DNA of 37,007 nucleotides from the NCBI RefSeq assembly GCF_003144325.1, contig NZ_PENS01000021.1:1-37007 (forward strand). The letters run 5' to 3'. The position numbers were made by a program, and so were the translations under genes. Source of the stretch: Proteus terrae. GTDB taxonomy: Bacteria; Pseudomonadota; Gammaproteobacteria; Enterobacterales; Enterobacteriaceae. The notes under the pieces were generated by a model. The model was given only the letters and a program-made list of their open reading frames with translations, was not told where the DNA came from and did no database searches. How positions within the stretch are numbered: position 1 is the stretch's first letter; every line of letters starts with the position of its first letter. This document shows, in pieces, positions 16,720 to 25,989 of the stretch.

Positions 16720-17196
16720 ATGAACACAATTCACTTATGCGTAGTAGGAATTTCAGGTTATGAAGGACCTGATTTTATTTTAGGTGCTTTTGATAATGAG
16801 GACATTGCTGAAAAAGCAAAAACGACATTTATTAGAGATAATCAAAGCGAGGATAATCAAGTCAAAATACTCGCTGAAAAAGACCGATGGATAGAAGTTG
16901 AAGAGGTGAAATTAGACAGTTTTAGCTGTGATATTCCTCTTTCAGATTTTTATTACATAGTTTCACGTTTTAGTGAAGGATTTGGTCAGATCTATCGTGA
17001 TATTGAAGCGATTTTTGATAAATATGAAAATGCGCTTGTTAAATTAGAACAACTTGAAAAAGAGTATGATGAATCTGATGGCTCATTCCCTGAATATTTT
17101 GCGATTGAGAAGCTGCAAGCAAATCAAATTAATGATAGAACCGTAACGCAGTGGTTAGCAGATGATTTTTTCGGTGATGATAACCGTTTATTGTGA
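16720..17196 (+). CDS. Acidic hypothetical protein
   Basis: A 158-residue, strongly acidic cytosolic protein without signal peptide or membrane segment. The first ~60 residues alternate short strands and a helix (HLCVVGISGYEGPDFILGAF, then DNEDIAEKAKTTF). A predicted helical hairpin covers ~90-125 (EGFGQIYRDIEAIFDKYENALVKLEQLEKEY), and the C-terminus ends in WLADDFFGDDNRLL. Family not recognised. The composition recalls small immunity-type or SMI1-like proteins, but no partner toxin lies beside it. It ends immediately before the remnant LysR gene, which converges. Confidence 0.65.
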   Translation: MNTIHLCVVGISGYEGPDFILGAFDNEDIAEKAKTTFIRDNQSEDNQVKILAEKDRWIEVEEVKLDSFSCDIPLSDFYYIVSRFSEGFGQIYRDIEAIFDKYENALVKLEQLEKEYDESDGSFPEYFAIEKLQANQINDRTVTQWLADDFFGDDNRLL

Positions 17197-17490
17197 TTAT
17201 TCTTTTTCGATATTGTGTTGATAGTCGCTATTAACACCAAATTGCTCTTTTAAGAAATCAACAAATAGCGTTATCTTGCGCGGAAGATTTTTTTTGTCAG
17301 GATAAACCGCATAAATAAAGTGCTCAGGTAAATCGAAGCGCGTCAATATAGGGATAAGCTTTTTATCTGTATTTGATAAGGCTGTTTGAGTAATGAAATG
17401 AGGGAGTAAAGCAATACCTATTCCCTGTAAAACGGCTTGTAATAATGCTTCACTATTATTGGCACGATAACTACCTTTAGGAATGTGACT
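17197..17490 (-). pseudogene. C-terminal remnant of a LysR-family regulator
   Basis: The last ~97 codons of a LysR-type transcriptional regulator survive: KGSYRANNSEALLQAVLQGIGIALLPHF and DLPEHFIYAVYPDKKNLPRKITLFVDFL are typical of the effector-binding domain's second half. The DNA-binding domain and the first part of the sensor are gone. The frame stays open leftward beyond 17490, but there it is merely the antisense of a YdcZ-family transporter gene, so the longer 218-residue frame (to 17853) is an artefact of the junction. The break lies at about 17485-17495. The remnant is not expected to be functional. Confidence 0.85.
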
Positions 17491-17761
17491 ATATAAGAAA
17501 AACAATAACAAAATAAAAATCCTATTGTATTTGGGAGGGATCCCTGGTGCATTTACGGTGTTATTAGCTGCAATTACAGTAAATAGCCCATTATCGCTCT
17601 CCGGTAGTATTATTTTAATGATAACAGGGCAAATTCTTTTTAGCGTTATTGTTGATGCAATGGGATGGTTTGGGGTTGAAAAAAGGAAAATCATCCTACG
17701 TGATTTATTTATGTGCTTTTTACTTATTTCTGGTAGTGCATTATTAATTGTAGGTAGATAA
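17489..17761 (+). pseudogene. 5'-truncated YdcZ-family (DUF606) DMT transporter
   Basis: From the TGA at 17486-17488 the frame is open and encodes the C-terminal ~90 residues of a YdcZ-family small membrane protein. LLYLGGIPGAFTVLLAAITVNSPLS, ILMITGQILFSVIVDAMGWFG and LISGSALLIVG match the last three membrane segments of the full-length neighbour. The first ~50-60 residues are missing and there is no ATG or ribosome binding site; a TTG at 17525 is the only start-like codon. The left boundary coincides with the end of the LysR remnant on the other strand, so one deletion probably removed the start of both genes. Confidence 0.8.
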
Positions 17762-17764
17762 CTA

Positions 17765-18196
17765 ATGAGTGTTTTTATTTTAATTGCATTATTTAATGGT
17801 GTTTGTATTGTAACAAGTCGTACTCTGAATGGTAAGTTAGCACAAAATAGCAATGCTTTTTATAGCTCTTTAATCAATCACTTAGTCGGTTTTATATTTT
17901 TAACTATCTTTGTTCTATGGGTGAAAGATTACCACGCTATTGAAGTATCTACGATCCCTTTAATTGCCTTTGCTGGTGGTATTATTGGTGCATTCTTCGT
18001 TGTCATTAATAGTTATGTTCTACCGTTATTGGGGGTTATGTTAACGTCTGTTTTAGCCATTTGCGGACAAATGATCTCAAGTCTAGTTATTGATATATTC
18101 AGTGGTATTGAAAGTAATAACCTACTATTGCAAATAATAGGTGTTTTGCTGATTATTGGTGGTGTGTTAATAAAATTTACTAAGCAATCTAAATAA
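17765..18196 (+). CDS. YdcZ-family (DUF606) small DMT-type transporter
   Basis: A 143-residue inner-membrane protein with five hydrophobic segments. The family pattern is clear: NGVCIVTSRTLNGKLAQ at the start, FYSSLINHLVGFIFLTIFVL, AGGIIGAFFVVINSYVLPLLG, and ICGQMISSLVIDIFSGIE near residue 105. YdcZ/DUF606 proteins are half-size relatives of EamA transporters and often occur as adjacent pairs that probably assemble as heterodimers. Here the first member is truncated and lies 3 bases upstream, so this intact one may have lost both its partner and its promoter. The substrate is unknown. Confidence 0.82.
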   Translation: MSVFILIALFNGVCIVTSRTLNGKLAQNSNAFYSSLINHLVGFIFLTIFVLWVKDYHAIEVSTIPLIAFAGGIIGAFFVVINSYVLPLLGVMLTSVLAICGQMISSLVIDIFSGIESNNLLLQIIGVLLIIGGVLIKFTKQSK

Positions 18197-18203
18197 AAAA
18201 TAA

Positions 18204-18222
18204 AGGGATAATTAAAATCCCT
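18204..18222 (-). terminator. Weak hairpin terminator after the DUF6122 gene
   Basis: A 6-bp stem AGGGAT/ATCCCT. On the minus strand it is followed by a T-rich run (TTTATTTTTTATTT). It overlaps the stop-proximal region of the converging DUF6122 gene's downstream flank. Confidence 0.45.
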
Positions 18223-18223
18223 A

Positions 18224-18652
<429 letters not shown>

Positions 18653-18744
18653 CTAAAAATATTTGTTATTTAATTACCAAATAGTTGTCGTATTCTTTAT
18701 TTGAACTAACTTTAAAGGAGTTTTTTTTAATTAAGGAATTCATA

Positions 18745-19830
18745 ATGAAACGCAATAAAATATTGGTTGGTTTATTATCCTCATTACTCGCTGTTTCAGT
18801 AGCGAGTGAAGCCTGTTCTAGTTTGGCTATACTTGATAAAAATAATAACGTTTACCAAGGTAGAACACTTGAACTGACGGCAGATTTACCTTCATGGGTT
18901 ACTTTTTATCCTAAAAATACACAATTCACAAAAAAAGCTCCTAATGGTGAAAATAGCCTAAGTTATAGCAATAAATATGACATATTAGCCGTTACAACAG
19001 ATATCTTTTTTGATGGTGATGATCATAACCTATTACAAGGTTTAAATAGTGCGGGTTTGTCATTTAGCGCCAATATGATAACAGAAGCTGAATTATCACC
19101 GCTTGATAAAAAGGATTATGATAAAGCCATTCCCGTTACTTCTATAGGTGAATGGGCTTTAGCTAATTTTTCAACAGTTGAAGAAGTACAAAAAGCGGTT
19201 GAGTCAGGTTATTTTTGGGCTCCCGTGTTAAAAAACTTTGGCAATCTAAAATCGCCTTTTCACTATGCTTTTTATGATAAAAAAGGTGGCAGTATTGTCG
19301 TTGAAGCTACAAACGGTAAATTACACGTTTATCAAAATCCAACCCGTGTAATGACAAATGGTCCAGACTTTCCTTGGCATTTAACTAACCTCAATAATTA
19401 TAGCCAATTAACTAATATTGATAAATCTTCAGGTAAATTGGCTAATATCAATGTCGTACAGCCTGATAGTGGCATTGCAACATCTCAATTACCTTCATCA
19501 GATACGTCTGTCGGCCGATTTATCCGCGCGGTTTATTTTTCAACCTACGCACCAACAGCCGAATCAACACCCGAAGCGATGAATACCCTAGCGCACATTA
19601 TGAATCGCTTTGATAGAACAAAAAATATCACGGCTGATATCATGGGCGAAAGTCAAAGCACTAGTAATCAACTGCAAACGGAATACACTGTTTGGACAAC
19701 GTTATCTGATTTGACGAATGGTACAATGAAAATAAGAGGCTATAACGATATCAACTATACCGAATATTCTCTTTCACAGTTTAAAGATATGAATAAACCT
19801 GCTTTTGAACAGATTAACTTGAATAAATAA
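18745..19830 (+). CDS. Secreted choloylglycine hydrolase/penicillin V acylase-family amidase
   Basis: An Ntn-hydrolase of the linear amide C-N hydrolase family (bile-salt hydrolase/penicillin V acylase). The start is ATG 18745 behind AAGGA, giving 361 residues; an in-frame ATG at 18685 would add 20 residues before the signal peptide and lacks a site. A signal peptide (RNKILVGLLSSLLAVSVASEA) is followed directly by Cys24, the nucleophile, which signal peptidase would expose as the new N-terminus. GRTLELTADLPSW supplies the conserved Arg after Cys, and LNSAGLSFSANM and YAFYDKKGGSIVVEAT are further family motifs. Gram-negative periplasmic members hydrolyse penicillin V and in some cases acyl-homoserine lactones. 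The physiological substrate here is not determined. Monocistronic. Confidence 0.85.
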   Translation: MKRNKILVGLLSSLLAVSVASEACSSLAILDKNNNVYQGRTLELTADLPSWVTFYPKNTQFTKKAPNGENSLSYSNKYDILAVTTDIFFDGDDHNLLQGLNSAGLSFSANMITEAELSPLDKKDYDKAIPVTSIGEWALANFSTVEEVQKAVESGYFWAPVLKNFGNLKSPFHYAFYDKKGGSIVVEATNGKLHVYQNPTRVMTNGPDFPWHLTNLNNYSQLTNIDKSSGKLANINVVQPDSGIATSQLPSSDTSVGRFIRAVYFSTYAPTAESTPEAMNTLAHIMNRFDRTKNITADIMGESQSTSNQLQTEYTVWTTLSDLTNGTMKIRGYNDINYTEYSLSQFKDMNKPAFEQINLNK

Positions 19831-19846
19831 TCTTTCATCGTTGCGT

Positions 19847-19881
19847 TAGAGGCTGGCGATTTATTATTAACGCCACCTCTA
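19847..19881. terminator. Hairpin between convergent amidase and mdtP genes
   Basis: TAGAGG-C-TGGCG pairs with CGCCA-CCTCTA with one bulged base, around an AT-rich loop. It lies between two converging stops and may serve both. The flanking T runs are short. Confidence 0.55.
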
Positions 19882-19911
19882 CTAAAATAACAATATACAA
19901 AAGAAATATTT

Positions 19912-21381
19912 CTAATGTGGTGCTGAATTAGGCAACACCCTACCTATTTCACCTAATGCAAATGCTAAATCAACGGCTGCAATCTGTGCTCCTGTATAGG
20001 CATCAATCTGAGACATTTGTGCATTTAATAATGCAACCTCTGCGGTATTAATTTCGGTTACTGTTCCCAATCCGTTGCGATAAAATTCTACACTGGCGGT
20101 ATATGTTAATTGTGTTGTCTCTACTAAATTTTTAGACGCTTTATTTGCCTCAAGTGCTGATTTGAGAGCATTTTCGCTAATTGAAATCTCTTTTATTGCA
20201 AGATCTTGGCTTTTGCGTAAATTTTCTTGAGCTAGCCTAATTTCTGACTGTGCATTTGCCATTCTAGATTGACGTATTCCGCCTTCATATAATGGAATAC
20301 TGACTCCGATCAAGATATTAGAAGATGACGTTCTTTGGCTAATATCAGGAAGTCCCTGAACATCAAAGCTACCTGTTCCTCCTGCAAGTGCACCAGCAAG
20401 ATATACTTTAGGGAAATAATCAGATTCGACAGAATTAGCAGCCTTAATTGCGGCTTGTTGTAATTCATATTGCGCTAAAACATCAGGACGTTGTGCAAGT
20501 GCTTTTTTTATCACATCATGAGTTAACGGCGAAATATCATCAGGAAGAAAATTATCATCGGCATAATTAATGGTTATTTTTTCAAAAGGTGAAACGCCAA
20601 TAGCAGACAATAAGATTTGATATTGATCTTTTTCATGACCTTTAGCTAACACGTTTTGTAATTCAATTTGTGCAACTTGTTGTTTTGCTAATGCCACGTC
20701 CAATACGGTCGCTAATCCCTTCACTCGTTTTTGCTCAACGGCATATAAAATATCTTTACTTCTTTGAAGGGCTTTTTGAGTAATATTCACCTTCTTTTGT
20801 GCTGCACCATAGCTAAAATAGGCAACCGAAACATCATGAATAATTTTTTGATGCATCAGATTAAAATTAAGATTTATTGCTAATGAAGTATGTTTCGCAG
20901 CATCAACTAATGCCCCTCGTTTACCAAAATCAAAAATAAGCCATCTAAATGTGAGTGCTGGAATAAAAGCGCTACTAGATGTTTTTATATCATCAACAAT
21001 AGGATTTTTAGGTAAATCAATTTTCCCATGTTGATACCCTGCGAGTGCTGTTGCTGTGATAATTGGCAAATATGTGCTTTCTACCATACCAATATCAGTG
21101 GCTGATTTTTTTGCTAATTCCCATGCAATACGTGTGTCTGGGTTATTTTGTTGCCCTAAATCTATCAGGTCAGCTAAAGCATAGCGAGATTTAACCGTTT
21201 GTTCTTGAGGGAGCGATAAGTATTGCTTAGCCGATGAGGAAAGATATTGAGTATTATCATAAGCGATAGGCTCTTGAGAATACTGCTTAAATGAACTGTT
21301 TGTGTCAACACAACCAACAAGTAATAGGCTTAACAGAGATGACAGAATGTTTTTCTTATTATTAATGACTAAATTTATCAT
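19912..21381 (-). CDS. mdtP: MdtP-like outer-membrane efflux lipoprotein (TolC family)
   Basis: A 489-residue outer-membrane factor, essentially the length of E. coli MdtP. It carries a lipoprotein signal peptide (LSSLLSLLLVGC) with the Cys at about residue 24. Two repeated helical-barrel halves follow: YALADLIDLGQQNNPDTRIAWE opens the first, IKKALAQRPDVLAQYELQQA opens the second, and GVSIPLYEGGIRQSRMANAQ is the typical strand of the second repeat. It forms the exit duct for the MdtN-MdtO pump. Its ATG overlaps the stop of mdtO by one base (TAATG), so translation is coupled. Last gene of ytcA-mdtNOP. Confidence 0.9.
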   Translation of the reverse strand: MINLVINNKKNILSSLLSLLLVGCVDTNSSFKQYSQEPIAYDNTQYLSSSAKQYLSLPQEQTVKSRYALADLIDLGQQNNPDTRIAWELAKKSATDIGMVESTYLPIITATALAGYQHGKIDLPKNPIVDDIKTSSSAFIPALTFRWLIFDFGKRGALVDAAKHTSLAINLNFNLMHQKIIHDVSVAYFSYGAAQKKVNITQKALQRSKDILYAVEQKRVKGLATVLDVALAKQQVAQIELQNVLAKGHEKDQYQILLSAIGVSPFEKITINYADDNFLPDDISPLTHDVIKKALAQRPDVLAQYELQQAAIKAANSVESDYFPKVYLAGALAGGTGSFDVQGLPDISQRTSSSNILIGVSIPLYEGGIRQSRMANAQSEIRLAQENLRKSQDLAIKEISISENALKSALEANKASKNLVETTQLTYTASVEFYRNGLGTVTEINTAEVALLNAQMSQIDAYTGAQIAAVDLAFALGEIGRVLPNSAPH

Positions 21382-23234
21382 TATAGTTTTTCTCTTATTA
21401 AATGTTTAAATACAAGTTCTCTTTCATCTGCCGGTAATATTTTCATTTCTTCATTAAGGATGTTTTTTTTAAATTCATATTTTGAATTTTCATCGATATT
21501 TGAATAAGCAAGATTATTTTCAAAAATAAATTCATGAGCGTAATTATGATAACTAATATAAGAAATTTTATTTAATGACTCCTTAAAAAAAAGCATTAGA
21601 TTTTTATTTCTTTCTCTATCTTTTTTTTCAAAAATGAGTAAGTTTATATTGTCTTTTGATTGTGTAATAGCTTCATTTACGGATGAAACTAAAATTAACA
21701 TATCGTTTTTATTTGTCGAATATCTTAGGTCTATATAATTATCTAAAATAGAAGTGATTTGTTTGTATATCGTATTAACAATACTTGAAGGCCATACTTT
21801 TGTGAAAATAATGTACATCACAATATTACCTAACAAAATGCCTAAAATGCGATCAGAGACTACGTCCATATCAAAACTAGGTTTAAATCCATGTAATGTT
21901 GTTAATAAAAATGCTAAACCGACTTGTACACCGGCATAAGAGATACGTTCATTGCCAACAGCAACCCAAGCTGCAGGTAATAAGCAGAAAAAGATCAGCA
22001 CCATTAATTCAAAAACATCAGATAAGTTAGGGATAATATAAAGCAATGAAATCATGCCAATTAGTGCCCCAATTAGGCATCCGGTGATCCGCAATGTTAA
22101 TTTATGAACTGTTTCACCGACAGATGTTAATGCCACAACATAACAAGTGATCATTGCAGTATGAATGCCCTGCCATTTAAAATAATCATAAAAGATATAA
22201 CATAGAATAGCGGCTATAGTGGTTTTTAAAGCGAAGTACTTATGGTTAGGGTTTGTAAATGCATCACTAACAAAAAAAGGTGTTTTTTTCTGTACCGGTT
22301 TAATTTCTCTTTTATTAGATAAAATCTTATTAAAAGTATTTAATAAGTGAAGTTCACTTATTGTATATTGAGCTTGTTGTTTATCTTTTATTTTATCTAT
22401 TTGATGGTGTGTAAAACAATCGGCAATTTCTAAACATCTTTTAGAAAGAAGAAAACGTATAGAAGTTGGCGTGTTTTTATCAAAAGTTAATGACATAATT
22501 AATATTTGATAAGAGTTATCAATAATATTTTCTAACCATTTAATGTCTTCTCTTCCCCGTAAATAAAACATTTTAATAAACATTAAATAACGTTTACATT
22601 CTGTTTGTGTACTCAGTAATTCACTAATTTCTAGTTGGCTTTCTTTTCTTCCTAAAAAGAAATCACTTGCAATAGAAAAGCGTGTGGCGATCCTGTTTAA
22701 CAGTAATTTTCTTGGGCTAATGCCAACAAAGAAATTAAATAAAATAACCAATAACATTGGAGATACTGCCATCAGTAATGCATAAAGTAATGCTCTTGTT
22801 GCAACATCTCCTACAGGGATGTCATCAATTAAAGTCATTAAAAAGGCGATAACTAAAGCGACTAAATTACCAATGTCACCAAGGCTACTGGCCGATGCTA
22901 AATACATAAAAACAGCTGAAAACAAAGCCATAAAGAAGAATCGTAAAATAATGTTTTGTATCGTGAGGTTAAAAAGAACAAAGATAATACACACGACAAT
23001 AGAACATAAAATAATTACGCCAACAGATAATAATATATTTTGTACAGCATCAGCTTTGATTAAATAGATAATTAAATAGCAACTTATTGCAGATTCGGGA
23101 ATTTCATAAATCATCGCAATAGCAGCCATTAAGGCACAAAGTAATGCAATGCGCCAAGTAGTTGCTAAACGAAAATCAAAGGGTAACAAGTCTTTTTTGA
23201 CTTGTTTCACTATTAGAGAGGGTTTAACAATCAT
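21381..23234 (-). CDS. mdtO: MdtO-like FUSC-family inner-membrane efflux protein
   Basis: A 617-residue protein with the duplicated FUSC/AaeB-type architecture: a first block of about five membrane helices (residues ~25-170), a cytosolic domain, a second block (~345-480, starting FALKTTIAAILCYIFYDYFKWQGIHTAM with the conserved WQGIHTAM motif) and a cytosolic C-terminal tail. E. coli MdtO is somewhat longer (about 680). In E. coli the MdtNOP genes have been linked to resistance to puromycin, acriflavine, tetraphenylarsonium and sulfa drugs; the energy source of this family is unclear. The gene overlaps mdtN by 11 bases and mdtP by 1 base. Confidence 0.9.
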   Translation of the reverse strand: MIVKPSLIVKQVKKDLLPFDFRLATTWRIALLCALMAAIAMIYEIPESAISCYLIIYLIKADAVQNILLSVGVIILCSIVVCIIFVLFNLTIQNIILRFFFMALFSAVFMYLASASSLGDIGNLVALVIAFLMTLIDDIPVGDVATRALLYALLMAVSPMLLVILFNFFVGISPRKLLLNRIATRFSIASDFFLGRKESQLEISELLSTQTECKRYLMFIKMFYLRGREDIKWLENIIDNSYQILIMSLTFDKNTPTSIRFLLSKRCLEIADCFTHHQIDKIKDKQQAQYTISELHLLNTFNKILSNKREIKPVQKKTPFFVSDAFTNPNHKYFALKTTIAAILCYIFYDYFKWQGIHTAMITCYVVALTSVGETVHKLTLRITGCLIGALIGMISLLYIIPNLSDVFELMVLIFFCLLPAAWVAVGNERISYAGVQVGLAFLLTTLHGFKPSFDMDVVSDRILGILLGNIVMYIIFTKVWPSSIVNTIYKQITSILDNYIDLRYSTNKNDMLILVSSVNEAITQSKDNINLLIFEKKDRERNKNLMLFFKESLNKISYISYHNYAHEFIFENNLAYSNIDENSKYEFKKNILNEEMKILPADERELVFKHLIREKL

Positions 23235-24264
23235 CGTCGTTAGCTATTATATTGACAGTTGCTGTAGCGCCAACCCGCATAAGATCTTCTGGTGGATTGG
23301 TGATAGTGACTTTAACAGGAAACCGTTGTTGAACTCTAACCCAATTTAATGATTTAGGTACATAAGGTAAGTCTCTTGGAATATTAATAAGATCAGTCGA
23401 CATGATCCCTCGGCTAATACCTTCTACTTTGCCTTTAATGGGGTGCTTATTATCAATCATTGAATAAATAACGACGCAGTTACCTATTTTTATATTATTT
23501 AAATCGGTCTCTTTAAAATAAGCTGAAGCATACCAAGTATCAGTATCAATTAAGGTAAATACAGACTGTCCAGAAATAATAAATTCACCTGGTGATAGCA
23601 CTAATCCAGCAACGTAACCATTGCTTGGCGCTTTTACTTCAGTATTACTTAATTCCCATTCAGCCATTTCCAATGAGGTTTTTAACGATTTCACTAATGC
23701 TACTTCTGAATCTGTATTATTAATTAGGGCTTCTGAGGCGACATTTTGTTTTTGTGCCTGTTTTAATGTGACTTCTGCATCATGTTTTAATGTTCTAGCA
23801 TCATCAACTTGTTGTGCGGTCACAAATCCTTTTGCTAATAATGGCTCTAATCTATTGAGTGATTGAGTCGCTAATAACAAATTGACTTGAGCACGTTTTA
23901 TTTGTGCTTCTGCAACTTCTGAATTTGATGTTTCTGCAATAATAATACGTTGTTTGTTACTTAATGTTGCTTCAGCAATCATGAGCTGTTCTTTTGCTTG
24001 CTGAACTCTTAATGCGTACATAGTGGGATCGATAGTAAACAGTAAATCCCCTTTATTAACTTTGCTATTTTCTTTGACGTAAATAGCACTAATTCGGCCC
24101 GGCACAGTTGATGATATGTTAATTTTGTTAGCATCAATTATTGCATCTTCACTGAGTGGATTTAACGCTGACAATTGAATGTTTTTCCACAATAAGATGA
24201 GTGTAATCACAAAAACGATCACAGTGATTATAAGCGCCAGCTTTTTTTTGATTTTTTTATCCAT
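23224..24264 (-). CDS. mdtN: MdtN-like HlyD-family membrane fusion protein
   Basis: A 346-residue periplasmic adaptor, close to E. coli MdtN (343). A single N-terminal membrane anchor (LALIITVIVFVITLILLW, residues ~9-26) is followed by the first lipoyl half (IDANKINISSTVPGRISAIYVKENSKVNKGDLLFTID), a helical hairpin (~85-190), the second lipoyl half (VKAPSNGYVAGLVLSPGEFI) and a beta-barrel domain with GATATVNIIAND at the end. It links the inner-membrane MdtO to the outer-membrane MdtP. It starts 3 bases after the stop of ytcA and overlaps mdtO by 11 bases. Confidence 0.92.
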   Translation of the reverse strand: MDKKIKKKLALIITVIVFVITLILLWKNIQLSALNPLSEDAIIDANKINISSTVPGRISAIYVKENSKVNKGDLLFTIDPTMYALRVQQAKEQLMIAEATLSNKQRIIIAETSNSEVAEAQIKRAQVNLLLATQSLNRLEPLLAKGFVTAQQVDDARTLKHDAEVTLKQAQKQNVASEALINNTDSEVALVKSLKTSLEMAEWELSNTEVKAPSNGYVAGLVLSPGEFIISGQSVFTLIDTDTWYASAYFKETDLNNIKIGNCVVIYSMIDNKHPIKGKVEGISRGIMSTDLINIPRDLPYVPKSLNWVRVQQRFPVKVTITNPPEDLMRVGATATVNIIANDDDC

Positions 24265-24267
24265 AAT

Positions 24268-24549
24268 TTAATAAGAAAAATAAAATAAAGAGATGGTTAA
24301 AGAAATTGATAACAATATTGCAAAATAAAAGATTAAAGGAAGTGGCAATTTATCATCAATACCCCAATAGATAAGTAACACACGTATGACAAAAGCCCCT
24401 AATAAGCCGATAAATGTACATAACATCCAATATGGGAAATAGGCGCCTAACATACTAATAAAAGGAGAATGGCCTCGAGAACAACCTGATAACAGCAACA
24501 TCATTATGCTCAAGCTAGTAATACGATAATATTTTTTTATTATGTCCAA
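24268..24549 (-). CDS. ytcA: YtcA family small lipoprotein/membrane protein
   Basis: A 93-residue protein, first gene of the efflux operon, as in the E. coli ytcA-mdtNOP order. It has a lipoprotein signal (LSIMMLLLSGC, Cys at about 23), a conserved GHSPFISMLGAYFPYWMLC segment, and two membrane helices (IGLLGAFVIRVLLIYWGI and PLIFYFAILLSISLTISLFYFS). Similar small proteins (DUF1656-like) accompany FUSC pumps in other bacteria and are thought to assist the inner-membrane component; the exact function is unknown. ATG 24549 follows a CTTGG-containing leader without a strong ribosome binding site. Confidence 0.88.
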   Translation of the reverse strand: MDIIKKYYRITSLSIMMLLLSGCSRGHSPFISMLGAYFPYWMLCTFIGLLGAFVIRVLLIYWGIDDKLPLPLIFYFAILLSISLTISLFYFSY

Positions 24550-24820
24550 GGTAATACACTCGTCATTTTACGATGAATTTTATGGTTCGTTTTCAACACG
24601 ATAGTGTTTTTATTTATAGTATTTAATCAATGAATTAATCTAAAACATCCCATCAAACAGATGTTAGATGTTTTTTATCTATCAATCCACACCCTTATCT
24701 TAAATTTTTTTATTGAAAGAAGGACTCCATTTTTAAATATGACTGTAATTATGGGCGTTACATGATTTTAAGAGTATAGTAGCTAATCTTTCAGCCCGAC
24801 TAGATATTACAATTTTTATT

Positions 24821-25906
24821 ATGGAATCAGCGTTTTCTGCTCAAAATATTCGACATATTCTTGCTAATAACACACCTATTATTGATGTGCGTGCACCTAT
24901 TGAATTTAATCAAGGCTCAATCCCTAATGCGATTAATTTGCCTTTAATGAATGATGAAGAACGCGCTGCTGTGGGAACTTGTTATAAACAACAAGGCTCA
25001 CAAAAAGCGGTTGATTTAGGACATCAATTGGTAAGTGGTGAAACTCGTGATAACCGTATCGCAGCTTGGCGTGATGCTTGTGAGCAATTTCCAAATGGTT
25101 ATATTTGCTGTGCTCGTGGAGGAATGCGTTCTCATATCGTTCAGCAATGGCTTAAAGAAAGTGGTATAGATTATCCATTAATTGAAGGTGGATATAAGGC
25201 GTTAAGACAGACTGTTATTGAAATGACCAATGAATTAGTTCAACGCCCTATTATCTTAATTGGTGGATGTACCGGTAATGGAAAAACGACTTTAGTGCGT
25301 TCATTACCAGAAGGTATTGATCTCGAAGGTATTGCACATCATCGAGGTTCATCTTTTGGTCGTATAGTAGAAGAGCAATTTCCTCAGGCTACATTTGAAA
25401 ACCATCTTGGTGTTGAAATGTTGAAAAAATCACCGAAATATACACGATGGGTGCTTGAGGATGAAGGCCGTGCTATTGGGGCCAATGGATTACCTGAATG
25501 TTTGCGAGCAAAAATGATTGGTGCTTCAATAGTTGTTGTGGATGATCCCTTAGAGCGACGCATAGAACGTTTGAAAGCAGAGTATTTTGATCGTATGACG
25601 CACGATTATCTAGAAGCGTATGGCGAAGAAAAAGGTTGGCAAGCTTACAGTGATTATTTACATCATGGTTTATTTGCTATCCGCCGTCGATTGGGCTCTC
25701 AAAGAGCAATGGAATTAACGCAGTTGCTAGATGATGCCCTAGAAATTCAGAAAAAAGAGTCTAATACAGAAGCACATTTTTCTTGGTTAACCCCTTTACT
25801 AAAAGAATATTACGATCCGATGTATCGTTATCAATTAAGCAAAAAGGAAGATAAGATTATTTACCAAGGAAGCTATGAAGAAGTCATGCAGTGGTTTAAA
25901 AACTAA
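24821..25906 (+). CDS. mnmH: tRNA 2-selenouridine synthase
   Basis: Known as MnmH, SelU or YbbB. It replaces sulphur by selenium in 2-thiouridine at tRNA position 34, via geranylated 2-thiouridine, using selenophosphate from SelD. Its 361 residues compare with 364 in E. coli. The N-terminal rhodanese domain (residues ~15-120) carries the essential Cys97 in [12 protein letters not shown]. The C-terminal P-loop domain has [10 protein letters not shown] at 148-157 and a downstream [12 protein letters not shown] segment. The ATG at 24821 has no strong ribosome binding site, so translation may be modest. Monocistronic, with a good terminator. Its presence implies selenium use by the host (selD elsewhere). 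Confidence 0.95.
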   Translation: MESAFSAQNIRHILANNTPIIDVRAPIEFNQGSIPNAINLPLMNDEERAAVGTCYKQQGSQKAVDLGHQLVSGETRDNRIAAWRDACEQFPNGYICCARGGMRSHIVQQWLKESGIDYPLIEGGYKALRQTVIEMTNELVQRPIILIGGCTGNGKTTLVRSLPEGIDLEGIAHHRGSSFGRIVEEQFPQATFENHLGVEMLKKSPKYTRWVLEDEGRAIGANGLPECLRAKMIGASIVVVDDPLERRIERLKAEYFDRMTHDYLEAYGEEKGWQAYSDYLHHGLFAIRRRLGSQRAMELTQLLDDALEIQKKESNTEAHFSWLTPLLKEYYDPMYRYQLSKKEDKIIYQGSYEEVMQWFKN

Positions 25907-25953
25907 TAAATAGCTAAGATTTTCTGTATTAAATACAGAGTATACCAAAGAAG

Positions 25954-25980
25954 AGCCTCGTAAATTTATGTTACGGGGCT
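25954..25980 (+). terminator. Rho-independent terminator after mnmH
   Basis: Stem AGCCTCGTAA/TTACGGGGCT (one G-U pair) with a 7-base loop, followed by seven Ts. A smaller hairpin CTGTATTAAATACAG lies just upstream (25924-25938). Confidence 0.88.
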
Positions 25981-25989
25981 TTTTTTAGT

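Noticed and set aside
17491-17853. N-terminal part of the 218-residue minus-strand frame
   Set aside because: It is antisense to two YdcZ-family genes and only by chance continuous with the LysR remnant.
18685-18744. Upstream ATG for the choloylglycine hydrolase-family gene
   Set aside because: It would place 20 residues before the signal peptide and has no ribosome binding site, unlike the ATG at 18745.
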